Below, one piece after another: positions 36,836 through 44,632 of a stretch of 64,000 nucleotides of DNA (position 1 is the stretch's first letter; each line of letters opens with the position of its first letter). Source of the DNA: Bacteroidales bacterium. Its GTDB lineage: Bacteria; Bacteroidota; Bacteroidia; Bacteroidales; P3. The notes beneath the pieces are model-generated. The model saw only the letters and a list, made by a program, of their open reading frames with translations, was not told the origin of the DNA and did not search any database. The translations under genes were made by a program, and so were the position numbers. Location: the NCBI GenBank assembly GCA_017559135.1, contig JAFYSZ010000003.1, positions 62,001 to 126,000 on the forward strand, written 5' to 3'.

Positions 36836-37321
36836 ATGAAAATTGATAGATTTAAGGAAATAATTACTACTTATCAACCTAAATTACACGCTTTTGCAAA
36901 TTCTATTCTAAGAAATGATTTTGCAAGTGAAGATATTGTGCAAGAGGTTTTTTGTTTTCTTTGGGAAAAGCAAGAGAAAATAAATACTATTGATAATATT
37001 GAGGCTTTTCTTGTACACATTTGCAAGTGTAAGTGTGTGGATTATTTAAGAAAAACAAAAAAAGAAGTTTCAGAAGATGAGGTTATGAATTTGAATTATG
37101 AGGAATTTCAAGAAGATAGCGAAGAAAGGTATAATAAACTCCTTAAACTAATAAATCAATTGCCCAAAAATCAACAAGAATTACTGCATCAAAAATATTT
37201 TAACAACAAAAGGATAAGAGAAATTTCAAAAGAAACAGGAATGAGTGAGGCAAATATTCGCACAACTCTTTCACGTGCATACGCAAAATTAAGAGATTTA
37301 ATAAGTAAAACAAAAATCTAA
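36836..37321 (+). CDS. ECF RNA polymerase sigma factor
   Basis: The 161-aa protein has sigma region 2 (about 10-75, with DIVQEVFCFLWEKQ and a final VDYLRKTKK) and region 4 (about 100-155, with LPKNQQELLHQKYFNN and the helix-turn-helix ISKETGMSEANIRTTLSRAYAKLR). Three cysteines lie close together in region 2.4 (C63, C65 and C67 in HICKCKCVDYL) and a fourth at C40, which is unusual and could allow redox or metal sensing. The next gene, 3 nt downstream, is a likely anti-sigma partner. Confidence 0.93.
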   Translation: MKIDRFKEIITTYQPKLHAFANSILRNDFASEDIVQEVFCFLWEKQEKINTIDNIEAFLVHICKCKCVDYLRKTKKEVSEDEVMNLNYEEFQEDSEERYNKLLKLINQLPKNQQELLHQKYFNNKRIREISKETGMSEANIRTTLSRAYAKLRDLISKTKI

Positions 37322-37324
37322 GTT

Positions 37325-37897
37325 ATGAAAAAAGAAGATAAAGAATTGATAGAGTTGTTTGCTTCTATAAAACAACATCAAAAAAATATTGAAAGACAAG
37401 AAAAGATTTTTTCTGCAATAGAAAAAAAGGCTAAACAAAGCAATCGTAAAAAGACTATTGTGTTTTGGTCGGCTATTTCTTCGATTGCGGCTTGTTTTTG
37501 TATAGTTTGGTTTTCTTATTCTCCTATTGATAATAGCGAAATTATTATTGAAAACAAGCCTATTGCAAAAACCATTGTTGAAAAAAAGCAAGAGAGAATG
37601 CCTGCAAAGAAAAGCGAGCCTATTGTAAAAGAAAAAAAGAAAATCACGCCAATTGAAATCCCTCAAACAATAGAACAAGAAATTATTATTGAACAAGATA
37701 GCACGATTGTTGAGCCTGAGCCAAAGCAAGAAATGATTGTGAAAGAAGAAAAAGTAATTGAGCCAGAGATTGTAAGGGTTGAAACCGATAAATTGATTTG
37801 CTATAAAAAGGAAAAGAAGAATAACTTAAATTTTTCTTTTGATTACGCCAGACGAGAAAAGAAAGAATTATTTTTAATAGATTTTTCAAAGAGATAA
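37325..37897 (+). CDS. Single-pass membrane protein, candidate anti-sigma factor
   Basis: I do not recognise a named family. The 190-aa protein has a charged cytoplasmic N-terminus (about 1-40, helical), one membrane segment (about 43-60, IVFWSAISSIAACFCIVW) and a periplasmic part of about 100 residues rich in K, E, I and P (for example EKKKITPIEIPQTIEQE), similar to a TonB-type spacer. Size, topology and the 3-nt gap after an ECF sigma gene fit an anti-sigma factor. No zinc-binding HxxxCxxC motif is present. It is followed after 13 nt by an outer-membrane-like gene. Confidence 0.65.
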   Translation: MKKEDKELIELFASIKQHQKNIERQEKIFSAIEKKAKQSNRKKTIVFWSAISSIAACFCIVWFSYSPIDNSEIIIENKPIAKTIVEKKQERMPAKKSEPIVKEKKKITPIEIPQTIEQEIIIEQDSTIVEPEPKQEMIVKEEKVIEPEIVRVETDKLICYKKEKKNNLNFSFDYARREKKELFLIDFSKR

Positions 37898-37910
37898 AAA
37901 TTAGATTTAT

Positions 37911-38831
37911 ATGAAAAAGACAGCATTATTTAGTTTTTTTATCCTTATTTCAGGGATAATTTTAGCACAAAACGAAAAGATTTATTTGTTTTCTCAACCT
38001 ATTAAGGAGGATTACAACAAATTAACTTTGACTGCAAAAAGCAATCTTAACTTAGTGAGGAGCGAAACAGACGTTTTGGAAATTTCTACAAAGGACAGCA
38101 ATATTGTTTTGAGCAATATATGTATTTTTGAAGACAAAACGCTGACCATAATGACAGATTCCTTGCCACAAGATGTTAAAATAACGCTTTATTCGTCCAA
38201 AGAAGAAGTATTTTTGAGCAATCAATATAATTCATTAGAAGACGCAACGCAGGAAATCGAAGAAAAAGAGAATGATAAGATAAATTTACTTTGGGTTTTT
38301 AGTAGCTCAACTAATTTAAACTTTAACTCAAAACGCTATAATAATCCATACTCCTCGCTAATTAGTCAAAATTTCAAATTTATTAACCTTTACTATGAAC
38401 ACTCTACTAAAAAAGGCAACAAATTCTTTGCAGGATTAGCATACAATTGGGATTTTAAATTTTTAAACAACGATGTAGAATGCTTAAACAATAAATTGCA
38501 ACTATTATCAAGTGATTTGCATCTTCAAAACAATGCACAATTTATTGTAGATCGCAATTTATTCCTATATACAAGGTATCACTTAAAACTAAACAATTAT
38601 TTTTCTTGTAATTTTGGACTAAAATTTGGAAGAACTTTAAAAAGTTTTCTTTGGGACTTTAATATAACCCCTGAAAATAAGATAAACTTTAACTCAACCA
38701 AACTCACAGACTATAATCCTTGGAAATTAGAATTATCTTTCGACTTTACAGGACTTGAATTCTTCTTTAATGTTTTGCCAGAATATAAAAACGACAACAC
38801 AAGACGCTTTGGAATTAGATTTTACTTTTAA
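37911..38831 (+). CDS. Exported protein, probable outer-membrane beta-barrel
   Basis: The function is unknown. The 306-aa protein has a signal peptide (about 1-20, IILAQ) and a mature part rich in alternating aromatic/polar strands in its second half (about 150-306), ending in RRFGIRFYF with a terminal Phe, as in outer-membrane barrels. The first half (25-130) looks globular and beta-rich. It is the last gene of the sigma-factor operon and a natural candidate for what this signalling system senses or controls. The stop lies 10 nt from the convergent trmN6 stop. Confidence 0.6.
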   Translation: MKKTALFSFFILISGIILAQNEKIYLFSQPIKEDYNKLTLTAKSNLNLVRSETDVLEISTKDSNIVLSNICIFEDKTLTIMTDSLPQDVKITLYSSKEEVFLSNQYNSLEDATQEIEEKENDKINLLWVFSSSTNLNFNSKRYNNPYSSLISQNFKFINLYYEHSTKKGNKFFAGLAYNWDFKFLNNDVECLNNKLQLLSSDLHLQNNAQFIVDRNLFLYTRYHLKLNNYFSCNFGLKFGRTLKSFLWDFNITPENKINFNSTKLTDYNPWKLELSFDFTGLEFFFNVLPEYKNDNTRRFGIRFYF

Positions 38832-38841
38832 TTTTTGAGTT

Positions 38842-39549
38842 TTAAAGCAGAATATCGCTAACGATGTCTTTGTATTGAGAGGAATATTCTCCGTTTTCTT
38901 CTCGTATAAAGACATTTTTTATTTGCGTTTGCTTTGTTGGAAAAAGCGAATATGTTCTTATGATTCTCTCTATCGGCTTTGAGGGTTTTGAATATATGTT
39001 TATTTGAGTTTCAACCTTTACTTGCTTTTGTTCAAACAAAGATGTGAGTTCATCACTCTGCAAAGTAGGAAGTATAACGCATATTTTAGCATCGGGAGTT
39101 AGGAGTTTGAGGCTACAATCTACAAAATCTTTAAAAGGAAGCTTGTCGGTGTGGCGTGCAAAGGTGCGTTTAGCTGTGTTAGCCTGCAAAGAATTTACAA
39201 AATATGGAGGATTAGAAATGATAAAGTCGTATTTTGTTTGTTCTTCTTTTATTTCAGCAAAATCTTGCAAGGAGATTTGTTTTGCAAACAATCTATCTGC
39301 CCATTTACTTTTTTGAAAATTATCCTCTGCTTGCTTTATTGATTCTTCATCTATGTCAATAGATGTGATTTTTGCTGTTTTGTTCAACTGAGCCATTGCA
39401 AGGGAGATAATTCCACAACCTGTGCCAATTTCAAGTATATGTTTTTTGTAATTTCTCTCTGCAAGCGAAGAAAGAAGTATAGCATCTGTGCCTACTTTCA
39501 TTGAAGAAAGTGTATGATTTAACGAAAATTCTTTGCATTTAAACTCCAT
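38842..39549 (-). CDS. trmN6: tRNA1(Val) (adenine(37)-N6)-methyltransferase-like
   Basis: The 235-aa protein is a Rossmann methyltransferase of the YfiC/TrmN6 group. MKVGTDAILLSSLA at 17-30 and LEIGTGCGIISLAMAQ form the SAM site, and NPPYF (in ISNPPYFVNSL) is the N6-adenine catalytic motif. ARHTDKLPFKDFV is another group feature. It is transcribed alone; the -7 box almost touches the start codon. Confidence 0.9.
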   Translation of the reverse strand: MEFKCKEFSLNHTLSSMKVGTDAILLSSLAERNYKKHILEIGTGCGIISLAMAQLNKTAKITSIDIDEESIKQAEDNFQKSKWADRLFAKQISLQDFAEIKEEQTKYDFIISNPPYFVNSLQANTAKRTFARHTDKLPFKDFVDCSLKLLTPDAKICVILPTLQSDELTSLFEQKQVKVETQINIYSKPSKPIERIIRTYSLFPTKQTQIKNVFIREENGEYSSQYKDIVSDILL

Positions 39550-39556
39550 AACAACG

Positions 39557-39564
39557 CAAAGTTA
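39557..39564 (-). promoter_or_regulatory. -7 box (TAACTTTG) of trmN6
   Basis: TAACTTTGC on the minus strand ends 7 nt before the trmN6 ATG. Transcription from it would give an mRNA with little or no leader. Confidence 0.5.
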
Positions 39565-39610
39565 CAATGTTTTTCGATTCTTTTCTACATTTTAGCAAAT
39601 TATTGTTTAC

Positions 39611-39640
39611 AACAGTGACGTATTTTCATACGCCACTGTT
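39611..39640 (-). terminator. Hairpin after the MerR-family gene
   Basis: 39611-39623 pairs with 39628-39640 over 13 positions. The single A/C mismatch of the plus strand becomes a G-U pair in the minus-strand RNA, so the fold belongs to the minus transcript, 13 nt after the merR-like stop. A T-run is lacking, so it may act as a 3'-end stabiliser rather than an intrinsic terminator. Confidence 0.55.
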
Positions 39641-39652
39641 ATTTATACAAGT

Positions 39653-40477
39653 TTACTCAATTGGAATTTGAATAATAGAGAGCCATTGCTCAGGGTTATC
39701 TTTATTCCATACTCCATCGATATAGCAAATTCTTGTATGCCCAACAGGTTTGTAGCCTTTTTCTTCCATATATCTAAATGCTTCGGCAAAAGATTCATGA
39801 AAACGTTCGTAACCTCCTATGTGTTTTATGCAAAGTGCTTTTTCTACGGCAGGCAAGTGCTTAAATTGTATGATATTGCTGTCTTTTCCCATTTCCTCTA
39901 CTTGCTCACAATATTCTATATCAAGGTCAGTAGAGCGGTATTCTTTGTTATGTTCTATGGTAAAGCAGTATCCGGGAGGGGGACACTTGCATCCAAGACG
40001 TTGCATCTCGGGTCCAATTTTATTTACACACAATTCTCCTAAGGCATCATAGTTTGGAATAATTTCTCTATGGCTTGCCACTATAATTTCGGGCAAAGAT
40101 TGAATGTTTACTTTTCCCATTGTCTTAATTTGTTTGTGAGAGTCTAACCATTTAAGCAGTTGGCTACGGCGTTTTATCAATAGTTGTAGTTGATGTTCTG
40201 TTTCTTCTATTTTTTGTGTTAATTGATCAATGCTTGGCATCTGTTCGCCATCTTCTAACAACTCTTTGATTTCTTCAAGCGTGAATCCCTGTTGTTGCAA
40301 CCCACGAATGATATTAAGTCGTTGCATTTGATATATACTATAATAACGATAACCTGTCCATTCGTCCACTTCATAGGGTAAAAGCAATCCTTTCTGCTCA
40401 TAATAACGCAAAGTCTTCACCGTTACCTGCATCATTTTTGAAAACTCTCCGATTTTTAATTTCGTTTTTTTACTCAT
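39653..40477 (-). CDS. MerR-family regulator with GyrI-like ligand domain
   Basis: The 274-aa protein has an N-terminal MerR DNA-binding domain (LKIGEFSKMMQVTVKTLRYYEQKGLLLP, with a YRYY segment and QGFTLEEIKELL), a coiled-coil dimer helix (about 88-120) and a GyrI/AraC effector-type domain (about 125-274). This is the BmrR layout: such regulators bind lipophilic cations or drugs and untwist a promoter with an overlong spacer. Exactly such a promoter lies upstream of this gene itself, which suggests autoregulation. No efflux pump gene is adjacent. Confidence 0.9.
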   Translation of the reverse strand: MSKKTKLKIGEFSKMMQVTVKTLRYYEQKGLLLPYEVDEWTGYRYYSIYQMQRLNIIRGLQQQGFTLEEIKELLEDGEQMPSIDQLTQKIEETEHQLQLLIKRRSQLLKWLDSHKQIKTMGKVNIQSLPEIIVASHREIIPNYDALGELCVNKIGPEMQRLGCKCPPPGYCFTIEHNKEYRSTDLDIEYCEQVEEMGKDSNIIQFKHLPAVEKALCIKHIGGYERFHESFAEAFRYMEEKGYKPVGHTRICYIDGVWNKDNPEQWLSIIQIPIE

Positions 40478-40505
40478 TTTCGTACGATTTATCTGCTAGC
40501 GAATG

Positions 40506-40538
40506 CAAAGTTAATACATACTCTTAGGGACGAGTCAA
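40506..40538 (-). promoter_or_regulatory. merR-like promoter with 22-nt spacer and dyad operator
   Basis: On the minus strand TTG (40538-40536) and TAACTTTG (40513-40506) are separated by 22 nt, against 19 nt at four other promoters in this window. The spacer holds a dyad (40520-40535, ACTC and GAGT arms around TAGGGA). An overlong spacer with an internal dyad is the hallmark of MerR-activated promoters. Confidence 0.65.
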
Positions 40539-40587
40539 GAAAAAAATGAAAAATTCTTATAAAAAAATTATTTTTTTGACATAGGTG

Positions 40588-41634
40588 TTATTTTTTAACA
40601 TATCCTGTACTTCTTCCTTTACCTACTTTTTCAATATGACCATTTTCTAATAGTTCGTTAAGAGTTCGCTCAATTGTTGTTTGACTAATATCTGGGCAAA
40701 GTGTGAGAATATCTGATTTTCTAACTATTCCGAGTTTTTTATCAAAGACTGATTTTACTCTATCTGCTTTTGAAAACTTTGGTTGTTGCAAATGTTCTAT
40801 TCTGTCTTGGAATTCTTTATATGCTTTCAATATAATGCTTAAATAATACTTTACAAACGCTGTATAATCACTCTTATTTTCGTGCCAATTGACTGAACTA
40901 TCGTGCAAAGCCTGATAATAAATTTCTTTTGTCTTTTCTATCAACATCTCAATGCTTATATATTTTCCTACAAAGTAAGAAATACGATAGAGTAATAGTA
41001 ATGTGAGCAAACGACTCATACGTCCATTACCGTCATTAAAAGGGTGAATACACAAAAAGTCAAGAATAAACATCGGTATCAATAATAAAGGATCGTATTC
41101 TCCTTTTTCAATCGCATTATTAAACTCATTGCAAAGATTTTCCATTGCTTCTGAGGTTTGAAATGCTGATACAGGAATAAATCTAACTCTTTCTTGCCCA
41201 TCTTGTCCTGTTTCAGCTATTATATTATCTGCATTTTTGTATTTCCCTCCGCTATCTGTTCCACTAAAACCATACAAATCTCGATGAAGTTGCAAAATAT
41301 TATTTGGACGTAAGGCAATGTAATTGTAATTGTCGTGAATAGTTGCTAATACTTCTCTATAACCTGCAATTTCTTCTTCACTTCTATTTCTTGGCTCAGT
41401 CTTTTTCATTACTAAATCTTCTAATCGTTCATCAGAAGTGTAAATTCCTTCAATTTTATTTGACGCTTTTGTGCTTTGAACTTTGGCAATATCTAATAAG
41501 GCAGTCAATACATCTGATTTTGCGTCAGCATACCTTTCTTGTTTGCCTTTAAATTCGTGTAAAGCCGACAATATATTGACTATATCAGCAGTCAATAACT
41601 GTTTTGGTGCATTTTCGTAATCAAATATGTGCAT
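40588..41634 (-). CDS. Fic family protein with N-terminal inhibitory motif
   Basis: Fic proteins transfer AMP or other groups to target proteins. I prefer the ATG at 41634 (348 aa), with another possible at 41652. The inhibitory helix motif (S/T)xxxE(G/N) is SNKIEG (S58, E62), before the core motif HPFNDGNGRMSR (197-208); so it is a class II, self-inhibited enzyme with all catalytic residues. A winged-helix region (about 285-348) at the C-terminus, with a DILTLCPDISQTTIERTLNELLENGHIEKVG stretch described here only in part, suggests DNA binding and autoregulation. It lies downstream of the type III restriction genes, separated by a terminator. Confidence 0.9.
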   Translation of the reverse strand: MHIFDYENAPKQLLTADIVNILSALHEFKGKQERYADAKSDVLTALLDIAKVQSTKASNKIEGIYTSDERLEDLVMKKTEPRNRSEEEIAGYREVLATIHDNYNYIALRPNNILQLHRDLYGFSGTDSGGKYKNADNIIAETGQDGQERVRFIPVSAFQTSEAMENLCNEFNNAIEKGEYDPLLLIPMFILDFLCIHPFNDGNGRMSRLLTLLLLYRISYFVGKYISIEMLIEKTKEIYYQALHDSSVNWHENKSDYTAFVKYYLSIILKAYKEFQDRIEHLQQPKFSKADRVKSVFDKKLGIVRKSDILTLCPDISQTTIERTLNELLENGHIEKVGKGRSTGYVKK

Positions 41635-41656
41635 TATTATTCCGTTTTTCAAACTA

Positions 41657-41664
41657 CAAAATTA
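41657..41664 (-). promoter_or_regulatory. Candidate -7 box (TAATTTTG) of the fic gene
   Basis: TAATTTTG on the minus strand lies 22 nt before the fic ATG. The area where the -33 element would sit contains the first of three copies of a 9-mer (41683-41691), so repression or activation at this place is possible. Confidence 0.5.
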
Positions 41665-41693
41665 CTTTATTTTTGATTATTTTCTGCATCAAA

Positions 41694-41735
41694 ACAAAAA
41701 AATCTGCATCATTTAGACTAAAAATGATGCAGATT
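41694..41735 (-). terminator. Terminator after the type III res gene
   Basis: A 14-bp perfect stem (41701-41714 with 41722-41735) has a 7-nt loop and, on the minus strand, is followed by a run of seven T. It starts 8 nt after the res stop. The stem is built from an inverted pair of TCTGCATCA, which also occurs once more at 41683-41691. Confidence 0.85.
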
Positions 41736-41743
41736 AAGGAGTT

Positions 41744-44626
41744 TTATCCAAAATTAAGCATTCCCGAAGAGTAATCTCCACTTAATACGCTTCGTTTGCA
41801 AATATCCTCTATGTCTGCTCCTGTTCCTTTATAGGAGTAAAAGACATTTTCGCTCAAAAGCACATATTCCCATTCTCTTTCCATTCTTTTGTCTTGCGAA
41901 AGGGCATTTATACTTTTGCACCAACTTACAGCAGCAGTTTTTTTCGCCCTTACATTAGGCTGACTTATGTTGTTAGTTGCCTTAGTCTCTATAATGTAGA
42001 TTTTTCCCTTTGTCTTTACTATAAAATCTGGGCTATACCATGCAATTATTCCATCATCTCGCAAATACGAAACTTTGGAAAAACTATGTTTAAACTCATC
42101 TATTTTCAACCAACTCTCGACTTTGCCATCTTTTTCCAAAAACTCACTAAACGCTTTTTCAAATCCACCTTTATTACTTGGCCAAGCATATCGCTCATAT
42201 ATCGTTTTACAAGACGGATTAGAATAGTTTTCTCTCATTTTCAAAGTTTTTACAGACGAAAAACACACTTTCTCCACTTCAGCATCAGTAAAAATAGGAT
42301 TTTCCGTTAAGTTGAAAATCAAACTGTTTAACTGCCTTACAATATGTTGAGTAACGCTACCTTGATTAGAAAGAAGAATTTTCCAATCGTTGTTTTCAAA
42401 AGGGTCAAAATCGCAATCAAATAATCTCGTTCTTATATATTCGTCTGCAATTCTAATAATATCTGCACTGAAAACTTGTAAATTAACATTGTTTCCTTTG
42501 TTTCTTCTTCGTTTATTAACATCCGTTCTTCCAATGCTATTTACAAGTTTCTGCAAATAAATGTTGTAGGATTTAGAATTAAAAAGATTAGCAGTTATTT
42601 CCAACTCTCCGAACACTGTTTTTACAGTTACTTCTGTTGCAACAAAGACCTCGTTTTTAGAAACAAGCATCGATCTTAAAGTTTCTAAACTATGCTCGGT
42701 ATAGGGTTTGAGTTGATTGACATCTATTTGAGAAAAATCAATCTCTTCCTCACTATCCTTTATTATTTTAGGAATATACATATCCCATTGTGAGAAATCC
42801 TCTTTCAAACCTACTGTTATTAAATCTCCTGTTACTCGTTCTGTTTCTTCTATTTCGCTTTCAATTTCTCCAATCTCAAAACCTTCTTCCGAAAGGTTAT
42901 TCCAAAAATCAATAAATCTTGGATGTTCTATAATAAAAAGAAGATCAAGCAAAGCCTTAGGCTCAGTTTTCTTTACCAAAAGAGCATCTCTTATTTCTTT
43001 TTTAGTTTCTGCATATTCAGGTTCTCGAAACATTAGTCTCAAACCACGACCTACAATTTGTTCTAAAAGAATGCTTGATTCCGCAGCACGCAAAGGAACT
43101 ATTACGCAAACATTATTCACATCAAAACCTTCTCTTAACATAAGCACCGACACAATTACTTTTGGTAAAGCGTGCTTATCAATGTTGAAAAGCTTTTCTT
43201 TGATTTCTTTCCACTCTGTTTCCTTAACCTCTCCCTTAGAATCGGAATCTATTCTCAAAACAGCCTCTTTTGCTAATCCATATTCAGCACCTGTTAAGAA
43301 AGATTCCACTTCTTTTGAAACGGAAGTGTCTTCACAAAGTACCAACATTTTTGGGTGATGAGGTGGTTCAAATCCTTTTTCTAATTGTTCCAATCGGCTA
43401 AGTCCTGCTTTCAACATTATTTTTTGCCCATCGCTCAATCCTATAACCCTACCTCTTTTATCTCTTTCTGCATTATAATCCAATCCCTCTAAGTCTGTAA
43501 GTTCTTTTCTACGGTCTAAACTAATTGTTTTTACCAATCCTTCGTTTATTGCAGTCTTTAATTCAAAGTCAGACACTATATGAGGAAAAAATATTTTGCG
43601 TTCGTTTCGTCCTGATCCTTTTTGCAAGTATGGAGTTGCGGTAAAGTCAATTTGAAAACAAGTTTTATCATCTCCTTCCATTATTTTGTTCAAACCTTCT
43701 TGCCAAACCAAGTCGTTATTGTGAATATGATGAGCCTCATCGTTGATAATCATTATATCTTTTAACGATTGCAAAAATTCCATCTCTTTCCCTCTTGAAT
43801 ATTGTGCATCAAGAGTGTCTAAACTATTGCCATTGCTTACTCCGGGTGTTAAAGGATTTAATTCATACGCCATTTTAGCAAACTCATCTTTGTAATTCTT
43901 CTCTGTTTTGTCCTCAAACAAATGCCAATTCGTTATAGCAATCAAGCCATTTCCCGTAATTTTACTGCCAATTCCCTCTTCCTTGCTCACAGTGTTGTTT
44001 TGAATGAAAGAAAACACCTCTTCACGATAATTTTCAGGCACGAACAAATCCTTATTTCTTACAAAATCATTAGTCGAGAAATCTCTTCCGTTTCCGTTTT
44101 CGCTTAATCGTCCTTTGTAAGCATCGAGCAAACGATCGTAAACAATAAGTCCGGGTGCTACAATAAGGAAATTTTTTGTGAAACGACCACTTTTCTCCTC
44201 CTCATTCTTTGCATTAAGAATCTGCCATATCAAAAGAGCGTGCATAACCCAAGTTTTGCCCGTGCCTGTTGCCATTTTAACAAGATATTTCGGCAAATCA
44301 TATCTGCTTTCTTTAAGAGAATTGCGAGTTTCTTTTGCTCCAAACAAATCGCTTTCAAGAAGTAAATCAGGTGCTACTTGCTCATAAATCCCCAAAACAT
44401 TGTTTATTTTCAGCACCTCGTGAAGATAGATTATGTTTAGTATGCTTTGCTTTTGTCCTTTGTGAAAATTGAATTGTCGTTGAGAGATAAAAGGCTCGCA
44501 AAACCAAAATCGCAACAATTCTTTTGTGATTGGGCTGACTTTTTCAAATAATTCTCCACTTTCAAACTCCTTTTCAACAATCTCCCAAATGCGTTTTGCT
44601 AAGCGTAATGATACATTGTTTTGCAT
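41744..44626 (-). CDS. Type III restriction enzyme, Res subunit
   Basis: Res is the translocase-nuclease of a type III restriction-modification system. The 960-aa protein has Walker A MATGTGKT (118-125), the DEAH box D296-E-A-H in INDEAHH, helicase motif VI in QIVGRGLRLMFR, and a C-terminal PD-(D/E)xK nuclease: PD867 in YSPDFIV and E880-T-K882. All catalytic parts are intact. It lies 6 nt after mod and is transcribed with it; it needs Mod for target recognition. Confidence 0.95.
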   Translation of the reverse strand: MQNNVSLRLAKRIWEIVEKEFESGELFEKVSPITKELLRFWFCEPFISQRQFNFHKGQKQSILNIIYLHEVLKINNVLGIYEQVAPDLLLESDLFGAKETRNSLKESRYDLPKYLVKMATGTGKTWVMHALLIWQILNAKNEEEKSGRFTKNFLIVAPGLIVYDRLLDAYKGRLSENGNGRDFSTNDFVRNKDLFVPENYREEVFSFIQNNTVSKEEGIGSKITGNGLIAITNWHLFEDKTEKNYKDEFAKMAYELNPLTPGVSNGNSLDTLDAQYSRGKEMEFLQSLKDIMIINDEAHHIHNNDLVWQEGLNKIMEGDDKTCFQIDFTATPYLQKGSGRNERKIFFPHIVSDFELKTAINEGLVKTISLDRRKELTDLEGLDYNAERDKRGRVIGLSDGQKIMLKAGLSRLEQLEKGFEPPHHPKMLVLCEDTSVSKEVESFLTGAEYGLAKEAVLRIDSDSKGEVKETEWKEIKEKLFNIDKHALPKVIVSVLMLREGFDVNNVCVIVPLRAAESSILLEQIVGRGLRLMFREPEYAETKKEIRDALLVKKTEPKALLDLLFIIEHPRFIDFWNNLSEEGFEIGEIESEIEETERVTGDLITVGLKEDFSQWDMYIPKIIKDSEEEIDFSQIDVNQLKPYTEHSLETLRSMLVSKNEVFVATEVTVKTVFGELEITANLFNSKSYNIYLQKLVNSIGRTDVNKRRRNKGNNVNLQVFSADIIRIADEYIRTRLFDCDFDPFENNDWKILLSNQGSVTQHIVRQLNSLIFNLTENPIFTDAEVEKVCFSSVKTLKMRENYSNPSCKTIYERYAWPSNKGGFEKAFSEFLEKDGKVESWLKIDEFKHSFSKVSYLRDDGIIAWYSPDFIVKTKGKIYIIETKATNNISQPNVRAKKTAAVSWCKSINALSQDKRMEREWEYVLLSENVFYSYKGTGADIEDICKRSVLSGDYSSGMLNFG

Positions 44627-44632
44627 AATCGT

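Noticed and set aside
37298..37729. A 143-codon open frame antisense to the candidate anti-sigma gene
   Set aside because: Its Asn/Phe/Leu-rich sequence is the complement of a K/E/I-rich coding region; no start signals are seen.
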